Positions 26,297 through 34,427 of a DNA stretch of 64,000 nt are shown in pieces; position 1 is the first letter of the stretch; every line of letters begins with the position of its first letter. A model generated the notes under the pieces. That model saw nothing but the letters and a program-made list of their open reading frames with translations, had not been told where the DNA came from and ran no database searches. Origin of the DNA: Aestuariivita sp. (lineage in GTDB: Bacteria; Pseudomonadota; Alphaproteobacteria; Rhodobacterales; Rhodobacteraceae); NCBI RefSeq assembly GCF_021404545.1, contig NZ_JAAWWD010000004.1, positions 1 to 64,000 of the forward strand. Reading direction: 5' to 3'. The position numbers and the translations under genes are program-made.

Positions 26297-26685
26297 CCGT
26301 TTTCGCACAGGATATAGGCCTCGCGCAGGCCGTGCGGCTTGTCGGTGGGCTCTTGCAGCACCATTGCTCCGGCAGCGTGCGCCTTGGCCGTCGCGGTGTC
26401 GGGATCGGTGTCGTATAGCCGGATCTCCAGGCCTGCGCCGCGGGGCGGCTGTTCGGGCAGCAGCCCCAAAAGCGGGTTGGAATGATAGGTGCCGTCGCTG
26501 TGGATTTGGAACACATGATCCCCATAGGTGATTATGGCGAAATCCTCGGTCATCTGATGGGCGGTCAGGCCAAAGACCGCCTTTAGAAAGGCGCATTCGC
26601 CCCTGACGTCCCGCACCAGCAGGTTCAGCCCGATCCCCCGCAGGGACCGGCCAAAGCTGTCGGCATCAATCGAATCGTACTCCAT
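26263..26685 (-). CDS. VOC-family (glyoxalase/bleomycin resistance fold) protein
   Basis: A 140-residue protein of the vicinal oxygen chelate fold: two beta-alpha-beta-beta-beta modules, GIGLNLLVRDVRGECAFLKA at the start and GAGLEIRLYDTDPDTATAKA in the second half, ending AYILCENGYAWVPSRP. Function unknown; members include dioxygenases, isomerases and antibiotic-binding proteins. The start at 26685 (MEYDSIDADSFGR) is chosen because similarity to the fold begins here, while the frame upstream is antisense to the adenine deaminase gene. Its 3' end overlaps the LysR gene by 34 nt. Confidence 0.72.
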   Translation of the reverse strand: MEYDSIDADSFGRSLRGIGLNLLVRDVRGECAFLKAVFGLTAHQMTEDFAIITYGDHVFQIHSDGTYHSNPLLGLLPEQPPRGAGLEIRLYDTDPDTATAKAHAAGAMVLQEPTDKPHGLREAYILCENGYAWVPSRPKD

Positions 26686-26769
26686 GATGGCACCCTGCCC
26701 GCGCGGCAACCCCTTGCGCAATCCCAATTGGGGTGTTGCACCTGCCGCCAATCTCTGGAAAGTCGGATC

Positions 26770-28572
26770 ATGGAGCATCGCACAGTCCCGTCCTGGCCCG
26801 ATGTGGCCCCGAAACTCATCGCCACCGCCGCCGGGCGTGCGCCCGCCGATCTGGTGTTTCGTGGCGGGACTTGGGTCAATGTCCACTCGCGTGAGGTGCT
26901 GCGGGATCACGATATCGCGGTTGTCGCCGGGCGCATCGCCTATGTCGGCCCCGATGCCGGCCATTGTATCGGCGCGGGCACCGAGGTGGTCGAGGTGCGG
27001 GGCCGCTACATGGTCCCCGGTCTGTGCGACGGGCATATGCATATCGAAAGCGGCATGCTGACCCCTGCCGAATTTGCCCGCGCGGTGATCCCGCACGGCA
27101 CCACCACGATGTTCACCGATCCTCATGAGATCGCCAATGTGCTGGGGCTGGACGGCGTGCGGATGATGCATGACGAGGCGCTGATGCAGCCCGTCAATAT
27201 TTTTACCCAGATGCCCTCCTGCGCGCCCTCGGCCCCGGGGCTGGAGACGACAGGGTATGAGATCACGCCCGATGACGTGGCCGAGGCGATGTCCTGGCCC
27301 GGCATCATCGGGCTTGGCGAGATGATGAATTTCCCCGGTGTCGCCAATGCCGACCCCAAGATGCTGGCTGAGATCGCCGCGACCCAGCGGGCGGGCAAGA
27401 CGGTGGGCGGGCATTATGCTTCCCCCGATCTGGGACCGGATTTCGCCGCCTATGTGGCCGGTGGCCCGGCGGATGATCACGAAGGCACCTGCGAGGCCGA
27501 TGCCATCGCACGCGTGCGCCAGGGCATGCGCTCGATGATGCGGCTGGGCAGTGCCTGGTACGATGTCGAGCGCCAGATCACCGCGATCACGGAAAAAGGT
27601 CTCGACCCGCGCAACTTCATTCTTTGTACCGATGATTGTCATTCCGGCACGCTGGTGAATGACGGCCACATGAACCGCGTGGTGCGCCACGCGATTGCCT
27701 GCGGCTGCGACCCGCTGGTGGCGCTGCAAATGGCCACGATCAACACGGCCACCCATTTCGGGCTGGAGCGGGAGCTGGGATCGCTTGCGCCGGGGCGCCG
27801 GGCGGATGTGATCCTGACCTCGGATCTGACCGAATTGCCCATCGAACAGGTCTGGGCGCGGGGGGCTCTGGTTGCGCAAAACGGTACCTGTCTGGCAACG
27901 TGCCCGCATTACGACTGGCCCGATGCGGCGCGGCGCACCGTACGGGTCAAACAGGCGCTGACACGGGACGATTTTGCAGTCTCCGCACCGCAGGGGGCGA
28001 ATGCCGTGCGCGCAAATGTCATCGGGGTGGTTGAAAACCAGGCGCCCACCAAAGCGCTGCAAAAGGAGCTGACCGTCAATGACGGGCTGGTCGAAAGCCA
28101 GGGGGACACCTGTCAGATCGCACTTGTCGAACGGCACCGCGCGACGGGCGGGGTGACCAATGCGTTTGTCTCAGGCTTCACCTACCAGGGGCGCATGGCC
28201 ATGGCCTCCACCGTGGCCCATGACAGTCACCATATGATCGTCGTTGGCACGGATCGGGATCAGATGGCCTTGGCCGCCAACCGTCTGGCGCAGGTCGGTG
28301 GCGGGATCACGATCTTCCGGGACGGCGCGGAGCTGGCGCTGGTCGAGCTGCCCATTGCGGGTCTGATGTCCGACAGCCCGGCTGCGGATGTCGCGGCCAA
28401 GGCGGACCGAATGGTGCAGGCGATGATCGACTGCGGATGCACCCTCAACAATGCGTATATGCAACATTCGTTGTTGGCGCTCGTCGTGATCCCGGAACTG
28501 CGCATCTCGGACAAAGGGCTGATCGATGTGCGCCTGTTTCGGGAAATCCCCGTGTTCGAGCCGCTGTCATGA
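26770..28572 (+). CDS. ade: adenine deaminase
   Basis: Hydrolyses adenine to hypoxanthine and ammonia. 600 residues, the length of the Ade/YicP family within the amidohydrolase superfamily. Seen: the metal-binding PGLCDGHMHIESGMLTPAEF (about residues 85-105), FTDPHEIANVLG (about 117-128), CTDDCHSGTLVNDGHM (about 280-295) with catalytic Asp/His, and the C-terminal domain GGGITIFRDGAELALVELPI. The start at 26770 (MEHRTVPSWPDV) is chosen by family alignment. Its stop overlaps the amn start (ATGA), so the two enzymes acting successively on AMP-derived adenine are translationally coupled. Confidence 0.93.
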   Translation: MEHRTVPSWPDVAPKLIATAAGRAPADLVFRGGTWVNVHSREVLRDHDIAVVAGRIAYVGPDAGHCIGAGTEVVEVRGRYMVPGLCDGHMHIESGMLTPAEFARAVIPHGTTTMFTDPHEIANVLGLDGVRMMHDEALMQPVNIFTQMPSCAPSAPGLETTGYEITPDDVAEAMSWPGIIGLGEMMNFPGVANADPKMLAEIAATQRAGKTVGGHYASPDLGPDFAAYVAGGPADDHEGTCEADAIARVRQGMRSMMRLGSAWYDVERQITAITEKGLDPRNFILCTDDCHSGTLVNDGHMNRVVRHAIACGCDPLVALQMATINTATHFGLERELGSLAPGRRADVILTSDLTELPIEQVWARGALVAQNGTCLATCPHYDWPDAARRTVRVKQALTRDDFAVSAPQGANAVRANVIGVVENQAPTKALQKELTVNDGLVESQGDTCQIALVERHRATGGVTNAFVSGFTYQGRMAMASTVAHDSHHMIVVGTDRDQMALAANRLAQVGGGITIFRDGAELALVELPIAGLMSDSPAADVAAKADRMVQAMIDCGCTLNNAYMQHSLLALVVIPELRISDKGLIDVRLFREIPVFEPLS

Positions 28573-30029
28573 CCATCAAATCCCCTGACATTCCCGGTTC
28601 TGAGACCTTCGCCTCGGCCGAGGCTGCCGTCGCCCGGCTGGAAGAGCTCTATCAGACTGCAACCGAGTTCCTGTGCCGGGAGTTCGTGACCGTGATCGAG
28701 AACGGTGCACCTGGCCATCGCATCCGCGCCTTTTACCCTGAGGTGCGCCTGACCACCTCGACTTTTGCGCAGGTCGATACACGGCTCAGCTTTGGCCACG
28801 TGGCCGAGCCCGGGACCTATACTGCAACAATCACGCGGCCCGATCTTTTCCGTCATTATCTGACGCAACAGATTGGTCTGCTGATCCGCAACCACGCCCA
28901 ACCGGTAACCATCGGCGCTTCGACCACGCCGATCCCGGTGCATTTCGCGGTGGCCAATGATACCAGCATCAGCGTTCCGCAGGAAGGGGCGACCGAGTTT
29001 ACACTGCGCGATATCTTTGACGTGCCGGACCTGTCGACCACCAATGACGATATCGTCAACGGCACCTATGCCGCGCCCGACGGCACCGGCGCGCTGGCCC
29101 CGTTCACTGCCCAGCGGATCGATTACTCGCTGGCGCGGCTGACCCATTACACCGCAACCGACCCCGGGTATTTCCAGAACCATGTCCTGTTCACCAACTA
29201 CCAGTTCTATGTGGAGGAGTTCGAGGCCTATGCCCGCGCGCAGCTTGCGAATCCAGACAGCGGCTATGACGCCTTTGTCAGCACCGGCAATGCCCGCATC
29301 ACCGATCCCGAAACACCGATCAGCCAGCCGCTGAAACTGCCGCAAATGCCGTCCTATCACCTGACGCGGCCCGACGGGAACGGGATCACGCTGGTCAATA
29401 TCGGGGTGGGGCCGTCGAACGCCAAGACGGCGACGGACCATATCGCGGTGCTGCGTCCGCATGCCTGGCTGATGGTGGGCCATTGCGCGGGGCTGCGCAA
29501 TTCGCAGGCCTTGGGCGATTTCGTACTGGCCCATGCCTATCTGCGCGAAGATCACGTTCTGGATGACGACCTGCCGGTCTGGACCCCGATCCCCGCCCTG
29601 GCCGAGATCCAGATCGCGTTGGAGCAGGCCGTGGCCGAGGTGACCCAACTCGAAGGATATGACCTCAAACGGGTGATGCGCACCGGCACCGTGGCCACCA
29701 TCGACAATCGCAACTGGGAACTGCGCGATCAATCCGGCCCGGTGAAACGGCTGAGCCAATCGCGTGCCATCGCGCTGGATATGGAAAGTGCCACGATTGC
29801 GGCAAACGGATATCGGTTCCGGGTGCCCTATGGCACGCTTTTGTGCGTCTCCGACAAGCCGCTGCATGGGGAGCTGAAACTGCCCGGAATGGCCTCGGAT
29901 TTCTACAAGACGCAAGTGGCACGGCATCTGATGATCGGGATCCGCGCGATGGAAACGCTACGGGGCATGCCGCTGGAGCGGGTTCACAGTCGGAAATTGC
30001 GGTCTTTCGACGAAACGGCCTTCCTTTGA
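28569..30029 (+). CDS. amn: AMP nucleosidase
   Basis: Hydrolyses AMP to adenine and ribose 5-phosphate. 486 residues, similar to Escherichia coli Amn. The N-terminal AMN domain (about 1-180) includes ASAEAAVARLEELYQTATEF and RPDLFRHYLTQQIGLLIRNH; the C-terminal phosphorylase-type domain contains LVNIGVGPSNAKTATDHIAV, MVGHCAGLRNSQALGDFVLA and the nucleoside-binding SRAIALDMESATIAANGYRF. It overlaps ade by 4 nt; together they turn AMP into hypoxanthine without adenosine. A short GGCGTTT/AAACGCC hairpin at 30052-30074 follows, without a T tract. Confidence 0.94.
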   Translation: MTIKSPDIPGSETFASAEAAVARLEELYQTATEFLCREFVTVIENGAPGHRIRAFYPEVRLTTSTFAQVDTRLSFGHVAEPGTYTATITRPDLFRHYLTQQIGLLIRNHAQPVTIGASTTPIPVHFAVANDTSISVPQEGATEFTLRDIFDVPDLSTTNDDIVNGTYAAPDGTGALAPFTAQRIDYSLARLTHYTATDPGYFQNHVLFTNYQFYVEEFEAYARAQLANPDSGYDAFVSTGNARITDPETPISQPLKLPQMPSYHLTRPDGNGITLVNIGVGPSNAKTATDHIAVLRPHAWLMVGHCAGLRNSQALGDFVLAHAYLREDHVLDDDLPVWTPIPALAEIQIALEQAVAEVTQLEGYDLKRVMRTGTVATIDNRNWELRDQSGPVKRLSQSRAIALDMESATIAANGYRFRVPYGTLLCVSDKPLHGELKLPGMASDFYKTQVARHLMIGIRAMETLRGMPLERVHSRKLRSFDETAFL

Positions 30030-30083
30030 CGGCAAGATTCCCCCACGAAACGGCGTTTTTCCCTTGCAAACGCCCACTATTCG

Positions 30084-30112
30084 TTGTGTTGATCTACCAT
30101 ATACCGTTATGA
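30084..30112 (+). promoter_or_regulatory. candidate sigma-70 promoter of the HU gene
   Basis: TTGTGT (30084-30089) and TTATGA (30107-30112) are separated by 17 nt, with the HU start codon 47 nt further downstream. The fit to consensus is moderate. Confidence 0.4.
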
Positions 30113-30159
30113 TCACGGAACGAGGCCCCATATTCGGGCAGACGAAGGAGACCAGAAAA

Positions 30160-30447
30160 ATGGCAAAACCAATGACCAAAACCCAACTCGTCGCCGCACT
30201 GGCCGAAGAAATGGGCACCGACAAGAAATCCGCGGGCGCAGCCCTGGATGCAATCACCGGCATCATCACCAAGGAAGTGTCCGGCGGCGGCGCGGTGACC
30301 CTTCCAGGTGTCGGCAAGATCTATTGCCGAGAGCGCCCAGAGCGCATGGTGCGCAACCCCGCCACCGGCGAACAGTTCAAGAAGGAAGCTGACAAGGTGG
30401 TCAAGATGACCATCGCCAAGGCTCTGAAAGACAGCGTGAACGGCTGA
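30160..30447 (+). CDS. HU-family nucleoid DNA-binding protein
   Basis: A 95-residue histone-like protein of the HU/IHF family that bends and compacts DNA as a dimer. The dimerisation half has MTKTQLVAALAEEMGTDKKS and the arm region VTLPGVGKIYCRERPERMVR, then RNPATGEQF, which corresponds to the RNPxTG tip that intercalates into DNA. The start at 30160 has AAGGAG 7 nt upstream. A strong terminator follows at 30474. The arm is slightly atypical (IYCRERPERM where many HU proteins have KERAARTG), so it may be a divergent HU paralogue rather than the main HupB. Confidence 0.9.
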   Translation: MAKPMTKTQLVAALAEEMGTDKKSAGAALDAITGIITKEVSGGGAVTLPGVGKIYCRERPERMVRNPATGEQFKKEADKVVKMTIAKALKDSVNG

Positions 30448-30473
30448 TCGCAGCCACGCACTGCGTCTATGGA

Positions 30474-30503
30474 GGGTCGTCCCAAAGGGCGGCCCTTTTT
30501 TTT
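30474..30503 (+). terminator. intrinsic terminator after the HU gene
   Basis: GGGTCGTCC-CAAA-GGGCGGCCC forms a 9-bp stem (three G-U pairs, two at T-G and one near the middle) followed by eight T residues at 30496-30503. Confidence 0.88.
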
Positions 30504-30731
30504 GCCGTATAATCGGAATGGGGATGGCACTTTGAGACCGTTCCAACGGATCCTTGGCGCCACCACTGGTCCGCAAAGTCGCACCGATGGTGGCACCGCC
30601 GATCTATAAGGCGTGGCTAGGAGCCTAAGAAGATCTGCGCGTTACCCAAATTCGCTTGCTGTGTTCGGATCACGCTCCATCAGGTGGGCCAACCTGGGGT
30701 ACATGCAAGAGCCGGGTGAACACTGCGAGGG

Positions 30732-30829
30732 GTGAGAGGCTGGACAACGACCCAAGCGAGGCTCGTTACGGCTGCTTCCTTCCGGATCTGACCGGGTTGG
30801 CGAGGTGCCTGCCCGCGCCAACCTCTCAG
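30732..30829 (-). ncRNA. ffs: signal recognition particle 4.5S RNA
   Basis: On the minus strand the conserved SRP apical motif GGTCAGATCCGGAAGGAAGC (ending AGCC) lies at 30770-30793. The ends pair: GAGAGGTTGG (30827-30818) with CCAGCCTCTC (30743-30734) gives a 10-bp closing helix, so the RNA is about 98 nt. It binds Ffh and targets nascent membrane proteins to FtsY. A promoter fits immediately upstream (30835-30863). Exact ends are estimates. Confidence 0.93.
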
Positions 30830-30834
30830 AACTG

Positions 30835-30863
30835 CATATAGATACCCGCCGTCGGCTTGGCAA
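30835..30863 (-). promoter_or_regulatory. promoter of the SRP RNA gene
   Basis: Reading leftwards, TTGCCA (30863-30858), a 17-nt spacer and TATATG (30840-30835) precede the predicted RNA 5' end by about 6 nt, which is right for a sigma-70 promoter driving a stable RNA. Confidence 0.6.
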
Positions 30864-30874
30864 GCGTCCGGTTG

Positions 30875-32662
30875 TCAAAGCCGCAGGCGCAGCCGCTCGA
30901 ACCCGTTTGCGTCCAGGCCATCGCTGCCGCAGTTGATGTCCGATATCTCGCCCAGATAGGGCGCGGCCCCTGGTCCGGTGGCGACAATCACTTCCGCACC
31001 CGGGATCGGATTGAACTGACAGGGGGACCGAAAGGCCCGGTCCGCAAACCGGTTCTGGTCGAGATACTCCAGCAGGCATTGCCGGACCAACAGGTTGGGA
31101 ATCGCGAACCGTGTGGCGCGTTCCAGGGCGCGGACATTGCCACCGCCATTGGCCCGGTAACTGCTCAGCGCCACGGCAAACCGATGCTCCGGCCTCACGT
31201 CCCGTCCTCGATAGCGCAGAGAGGTCAACCTGCGATGCCCGGGATCCACCAGGACACCATCCTCGCCGAACCGGGACGGCCGGGTCAGATCCAGCGTGTA
31301 CTCAACTCCGTAGAAAAGATCGCTGCCATGGGCGGGACGATCGGGGTTCAGCAGGATCTGCCCGCCCCGCCCAGGTGCGATGGTGTTAAAGAGCCCCGCC
31401 GACATCTCGATCCAATCTGCCAGGTCGGTGCCGGTGACGATCACCGCGGCCAGACGGTTGGGAAAAATGCACAGGTCAAAGACATGGCGCAGGTTCAGCG
31501 GGCCAGCGGGTATGTCGACATAGTTCTCGGGTCCGCCGCGTCCGCCCATCTTGGCCGGGGCAACCGCGCTGAGCAGTGGCAGGTCGTCGGGCACGCAGCC
31601 AAGGGCACGCAGGGCATGTGCTTTGGCTCCTGCAACCAACTCAAGGGCAGGCGAGGGGGCAAGAAATCCGAAATAGCTGTGCAACGGTACGGGGGTGTAT
31701 CCCACCCTCCGCGAGAGCCAGACGCGCGTGGCGCGATGCAGCGGATCGGTGATGCGGGTGACATCCGCGTCTTCGCCCGCATGGGTTGGATCCAGCCTTG
31801 CCTGCCCTGACGCCACCGCCCAGCCGCCGGTCGCGGTTCGGGCCAGATCAAGATCGATCACTCCCAGATGCGCTCCGCCTACGCCGGGCATCACCACCGG
31901 TGTGCCGTTCAGCAGACCGCGCGCTGTATCGGACCCGACGGGCGCTCCCGGGTCGGGCAGGCGCAGATGGGTATGGCCTCCGACGATGGCATCAAGACCG
32001 TCCAGCGTGGACAGCGGCCAGAGTGCGTTTTCCTGTCCAGGCTTTTCGTGGCGTTCCCCCAAGCCGGTATGGGCCAATGCGACAATCACGTCGCAGCCGC
32101 ATTCTTGCAGTGCGGCGATGGCGGTCCGAGCGGTCTGGGTGATGTCGTCGATCGCGACCCGGCCTGCCAGATGGTCGGCATCCCAGATCAGGGTCTGGGG
32201 TGGCAGAACGGAAAACACACCAACCCGCAGGGGCGATCCTTGCAATACCCGGTCGAACACTGTCCAGCGTTCGACCGGCAGGCTGCCGCCATCCAGGCGC
32301 CGCGCATTCGCACACAAGATCGGTAACGGCGCGCCCTCAAGACTGGCGCTGAGGTGGTCGAGGTCGAAATTGAAATCGTGATTGCCAAGGCCCGCCGCGT
32401 CATAGGTCATCAGATCGAGAGCGCGATAGAAGATATGCGGCCCGTCATCGGCGGCGATGGCCTGTTCGTCCAAAGGCGTGCCTTGCAGGCTGTCGCCGTT
32501 ATCCAAGGTCAAAACGATATGTCCCTGGGCCTCGGCCTTGGCGCGCTTTCTGCGGATCAATGTTGCCAGACGCGCCATCCCGGCGCCCTCGGTCTTGCGG
32601 TCGGTATAGTAGTCAAAGCTGCGCAGCTGCATGTGCAGATCCGAACTGGCGAGGATGCGCAA
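30875..32662 (-). CDS. 5'-nucleotidase / 2',3'-cyclic phosphodiesterase-like metallophosphatase
   Basis: A 595-residue enzyme of the UshA/CpdB/YfkN family. The calcineurin-like metallophosphatase domain (about 1-270) has all core motifs: SSDLHMQL, TLDNGDSLQGTPL, AAGLGNHDFNFDLD, VALAHTGLG and VGGHTHLRLPDP. The C-terminal 5_nucleotid_C domain follows (SAVAPAKMGGRGGPENY, then RFAVALSSYRANGGGN). Unlike most homologues there is no signal peptide at the chosen start: the protein begins MRILASSDLHM, so it appears cytoplasmic. It hydrolyses nucleoside monophosphates or cyclic nucleotides. Its neighbours ade-amn and nudC also process AMP. Confidence 0.88.
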   Translation of the reverse strand: MRILASSDLHMQLRSFDYYTDRKTEGAGMARLATLIRRKRAKAEAQGHIVLTLDNGDSLQGTPLDEQAIAADDGPHIFYRALDLMTYDAAGLGNHDFNFDLDHLSASLEGAPLPILCANARRLDGGSLPVERWTVFDRVLQGSPLRVGVFSVLPPQTLIWDADHLAGRVAIDDITQTARTAIAALQECGCDVIVALAHTGLGERHEKPGQENALWPLSTLDGLDAIVGGHTHLRLPDPGAPVGSDTARGLLNGTPVVMPGVGGAHLGVIDLDLARTATGGWAVASGQARLDPTHAGEDADVTRITDPLHRATRVWLSRRVGYTPVPLHSYFGFLAPSPALELVAGAKAHALRALGCVPDDLPLLSAVAPAKMGGRGGPENYVDIPAGPLNLRHVFDLCIFPNRLAAVIVTGTDLADWIEMSAGLFNTIAPGRGGQILLNPDRPAHGSDLFYGVEYTLDLTRPSRFGEDGVLVDPGHRRLTSLRYRGRDVRPEHRFAVALSSYRANGGGNVRALERATRFAIPNLLVRQCLLEYLDQNRFADRAFRSPCQFNPIPGAEVIVATGPGAAPYLGEISDINCGSDGLDANGFERLRLRL

Positions 32663-32910
32663 CCGCCCGCCGTTCCTGGCCGTGAGCGGCGGGCCATGGT
32701 CCGCGCGCGCATCTGCTATGTGGCGATCATGTTGCAGCTAGATGTCCTCTTCAGCTGGCTGTCGCTCTGTCTTCCACAACACAGCAACTTTGAGTTGTTT
32801 TCAAGTGCCGTCATGCCGCATGGGGTATTGGTCGTTGCGATGGCCGCCCTGGGGCCATTGAATCGTCGGACGGCCCGTGCCAATGCTGCCCGACACGCAG
32901 GAGAGAGATC

Positions 32911-33891
32911 GTGAAACTGGCGGAAACCGTGACATTCGGAGGCAGCGGACTGGACCGCGCGGCCCATTTGCGCAGCGATGCCGAGGCGTTGCTGCGCATG
33001 CAGTCGGATACTGGGGCCCGATGTTTGCCGGTCTGGCGCGGCAAGCCGCTGCTGCGCGGCACGGCGCTGGCGGATCTGGCGCTTCTGCCCATCGATCATC
33101 CGGTTCTGGTGGCGGAGGTGGGCACGCGCGATGCGCTCCTGTTTCTGGGACTCGATGAAACAGGCGGGCCGTTATTCGCCGCCGACTTTTCCACATGGGA
33201 ACCGGAGTACCTGGATGCCGAGGCGCTGGGTCTTTTTCTGGACCCCAGCGAACAGCGGCACCCTGATCTGCCCCAAGATCATGCCTTTGCCGAGCTGCGC
33301 CGTATGATGACCCGTCTGAGCCCACGCGCAGCCGAGATCGCGGCAACGGCCAAGGCGATCATCGGTTGGCACCAGACGCACGGTTTCTGCGCCCGCTGCG
33401 GCACCCGCAGCGATCTCGCGCAGGCGGGATGGCAACGCATCTGCCCGGCCTGCAAGAGCCATCACTTCCCGCGCACAGACCCGGTAGTGATCATGTTGAT
33501 CACCCATGGCGCGTCGGTGTTGATGGGCCGCTCGCCCGGCTGGCCCGAAGGCATGTACTCCCTGCTGGCGGGGTTTGTCGAACCCGGAGAGACGCTGGAA
33601 GCTGCGGTCCGGCGGGAGGTATTCGAAGAAACCGCCGTCACAGTCGGTCCCGTCGGCTATCTGGCAAGCCAGCCATGGCCCTTTCCGGCGTCGCTGATGT
33701 TTGGATGCGCGGGCGAGGCGACAAGCCGCGAGATCACCATTGACCCGCGGGAAATCGACGATGCGATCTGGGTCACCCGCGACGAGATGATGACCGCATT
33801 CGCAGGCCAGCACCCCATTATCAAACCTGCCAGAAAAGGCTCGATTGCGCATTTTTTGCTGAGGAACTGGCTTGCGGACAGGCTGGATTGA
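32911..33891 (+). CDS. nudC: NAD(+) diphosphatase / NAD-capped RNA hydrolase
   Basis: Nudix hydrolase that splits NADH/NAD+ into NMN(H) and AMP and can remove NAD caps from RNA. 326 residues: an N-terminal NudC domain, a zinc ribbon with FCARCG and ICPACK (about residues 163-190), the Nudix box GFVEPGETLEAAVRREVFEE (extending to TAV, about 225-250), and the NudC-specific SQPWPFPASLM shortly after. The GTG start is preceded by AGGAGA. The 248-nt gap upstream, shared with the divergent metallophosphatase gene, shows no clear gene. Confidence 0.93.
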   Translation: MKLAETVTFGGSGLDRAAHLRSDAEALLRMQSDTGARCLPVWRGKPLLRGTALADLALLPIDHPVLVAEVGTRDALLFLGLDETGGPLFAADFSTWEPEYLDAEALGLFLDPSEQRHPDLPQDHAFAELRRMMTRLSPRAAEIAATAKAIIGWHQTHGFCARCGTRSDLAQAGWQRICPACKSHHFPRTDPVVIMLITHGASVLMGRSPGWPEGMYSLLAGFVEPGETLEAAVRREVFEETAVTVGPVGYLASQPWPFPASLMFGCAGEATSREITIDPREIDDAIWVTRDEMMTAFAGQHPIIKPARKGSIAHFLLRNWLADRLD

Positions 33892-33933
33892 CGGCAAGCT
33901 TTCCCATTCCTAAAAAAACCCGGGGCACGCAGT

Positions 33934-34401
33934 ATGAAGTTGTCTACCAAGGAAGATGTCGAAGCACCGATTGCGACCGTCTTTGGGATGCTGTCGGATT
34001 TCGAGATGTTCGAACGCTCAGCGATCCGGCGTGGAGCGGAGGTGCATCGCGTGGGCGAACATGAGGCCCCCGAGGTTGGCCTAGCCTGGGAGGCCAGCTT
34101 TTCCATGCGCGGCAAAGAGCGGTCTGCCCGGGTGGAACTGACCCAATACACACCGCCCAGCGACATGGTCTTCGAAAGCAGATCCAGCGGTCTGATCACG
34201 CTTCTCGAGATCGAGTTGATGCCCCTGTCCCCCAGACGGACACGGGTCGCGGTGTCGGCGCAGTTCAAACCCAGCACCTTGCCTGCCAGGCTTTTCGTGC
34301 AGTCGATGAAACTGGCCAAGTCCAACCTGAGCAAGCGCTTCAAGCTGCGTGTGGCCGATTACGCCAAGGATATCGAGGATCGGGCAAGCCGCATCGCGTG
34401 A
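33934..34401 (+). CDS. SRPBCC (START-like) family protein
   Basis: A 155-residue protein with a polyketide-cyclase/START-type fold: MKLSTKEDVEAPIATVFGML then SDFEMFERSAIRRGAEVHRV at the start, strand-rich centre (GKERSARVELTQYTPPSDM), and a C-terminal long helix (LFVQSMKLAKSNLSKRF). Such proteins bind hydrophobic ligands; some are stress or membrane-associated factors. No catalytic residues can be assigned. It is 42 nt after nudC and could be co-transcribed. Confidence 0.72.
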   Translation: MKLSTKEDVEAPIATVFGMLSDFEMFERSAIRRGAEVHRVGEHEAPEVGLAWEASFSMRGKERSARVELTQYTPPSDMVFESRSSGLITLLEIELMPLSPRRTRVAVSAQFKPSTLPARLFVQSMKLAKSNLSKRFKLRVADYAKDIEDRASRIA

Positions 34402-34427
34402 CCACGAAACGGCCAGTTGTCCGGTGG

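Noticed and set aside
26686-28137. Upstream extension of the VOC-family frame, and the minus-strand frame across amn (28260-29927)
   Set aside because: Both are antisense to the well-supported ade and amn genes; only the last 140 codons at 26263-26685 look like protein.
32663-32910. Possible small gene (ATG at 32696) before nudC
   Set aside because: No ribosome site, no recognisable domain and no neighbour support; could not be distinguished from chance.
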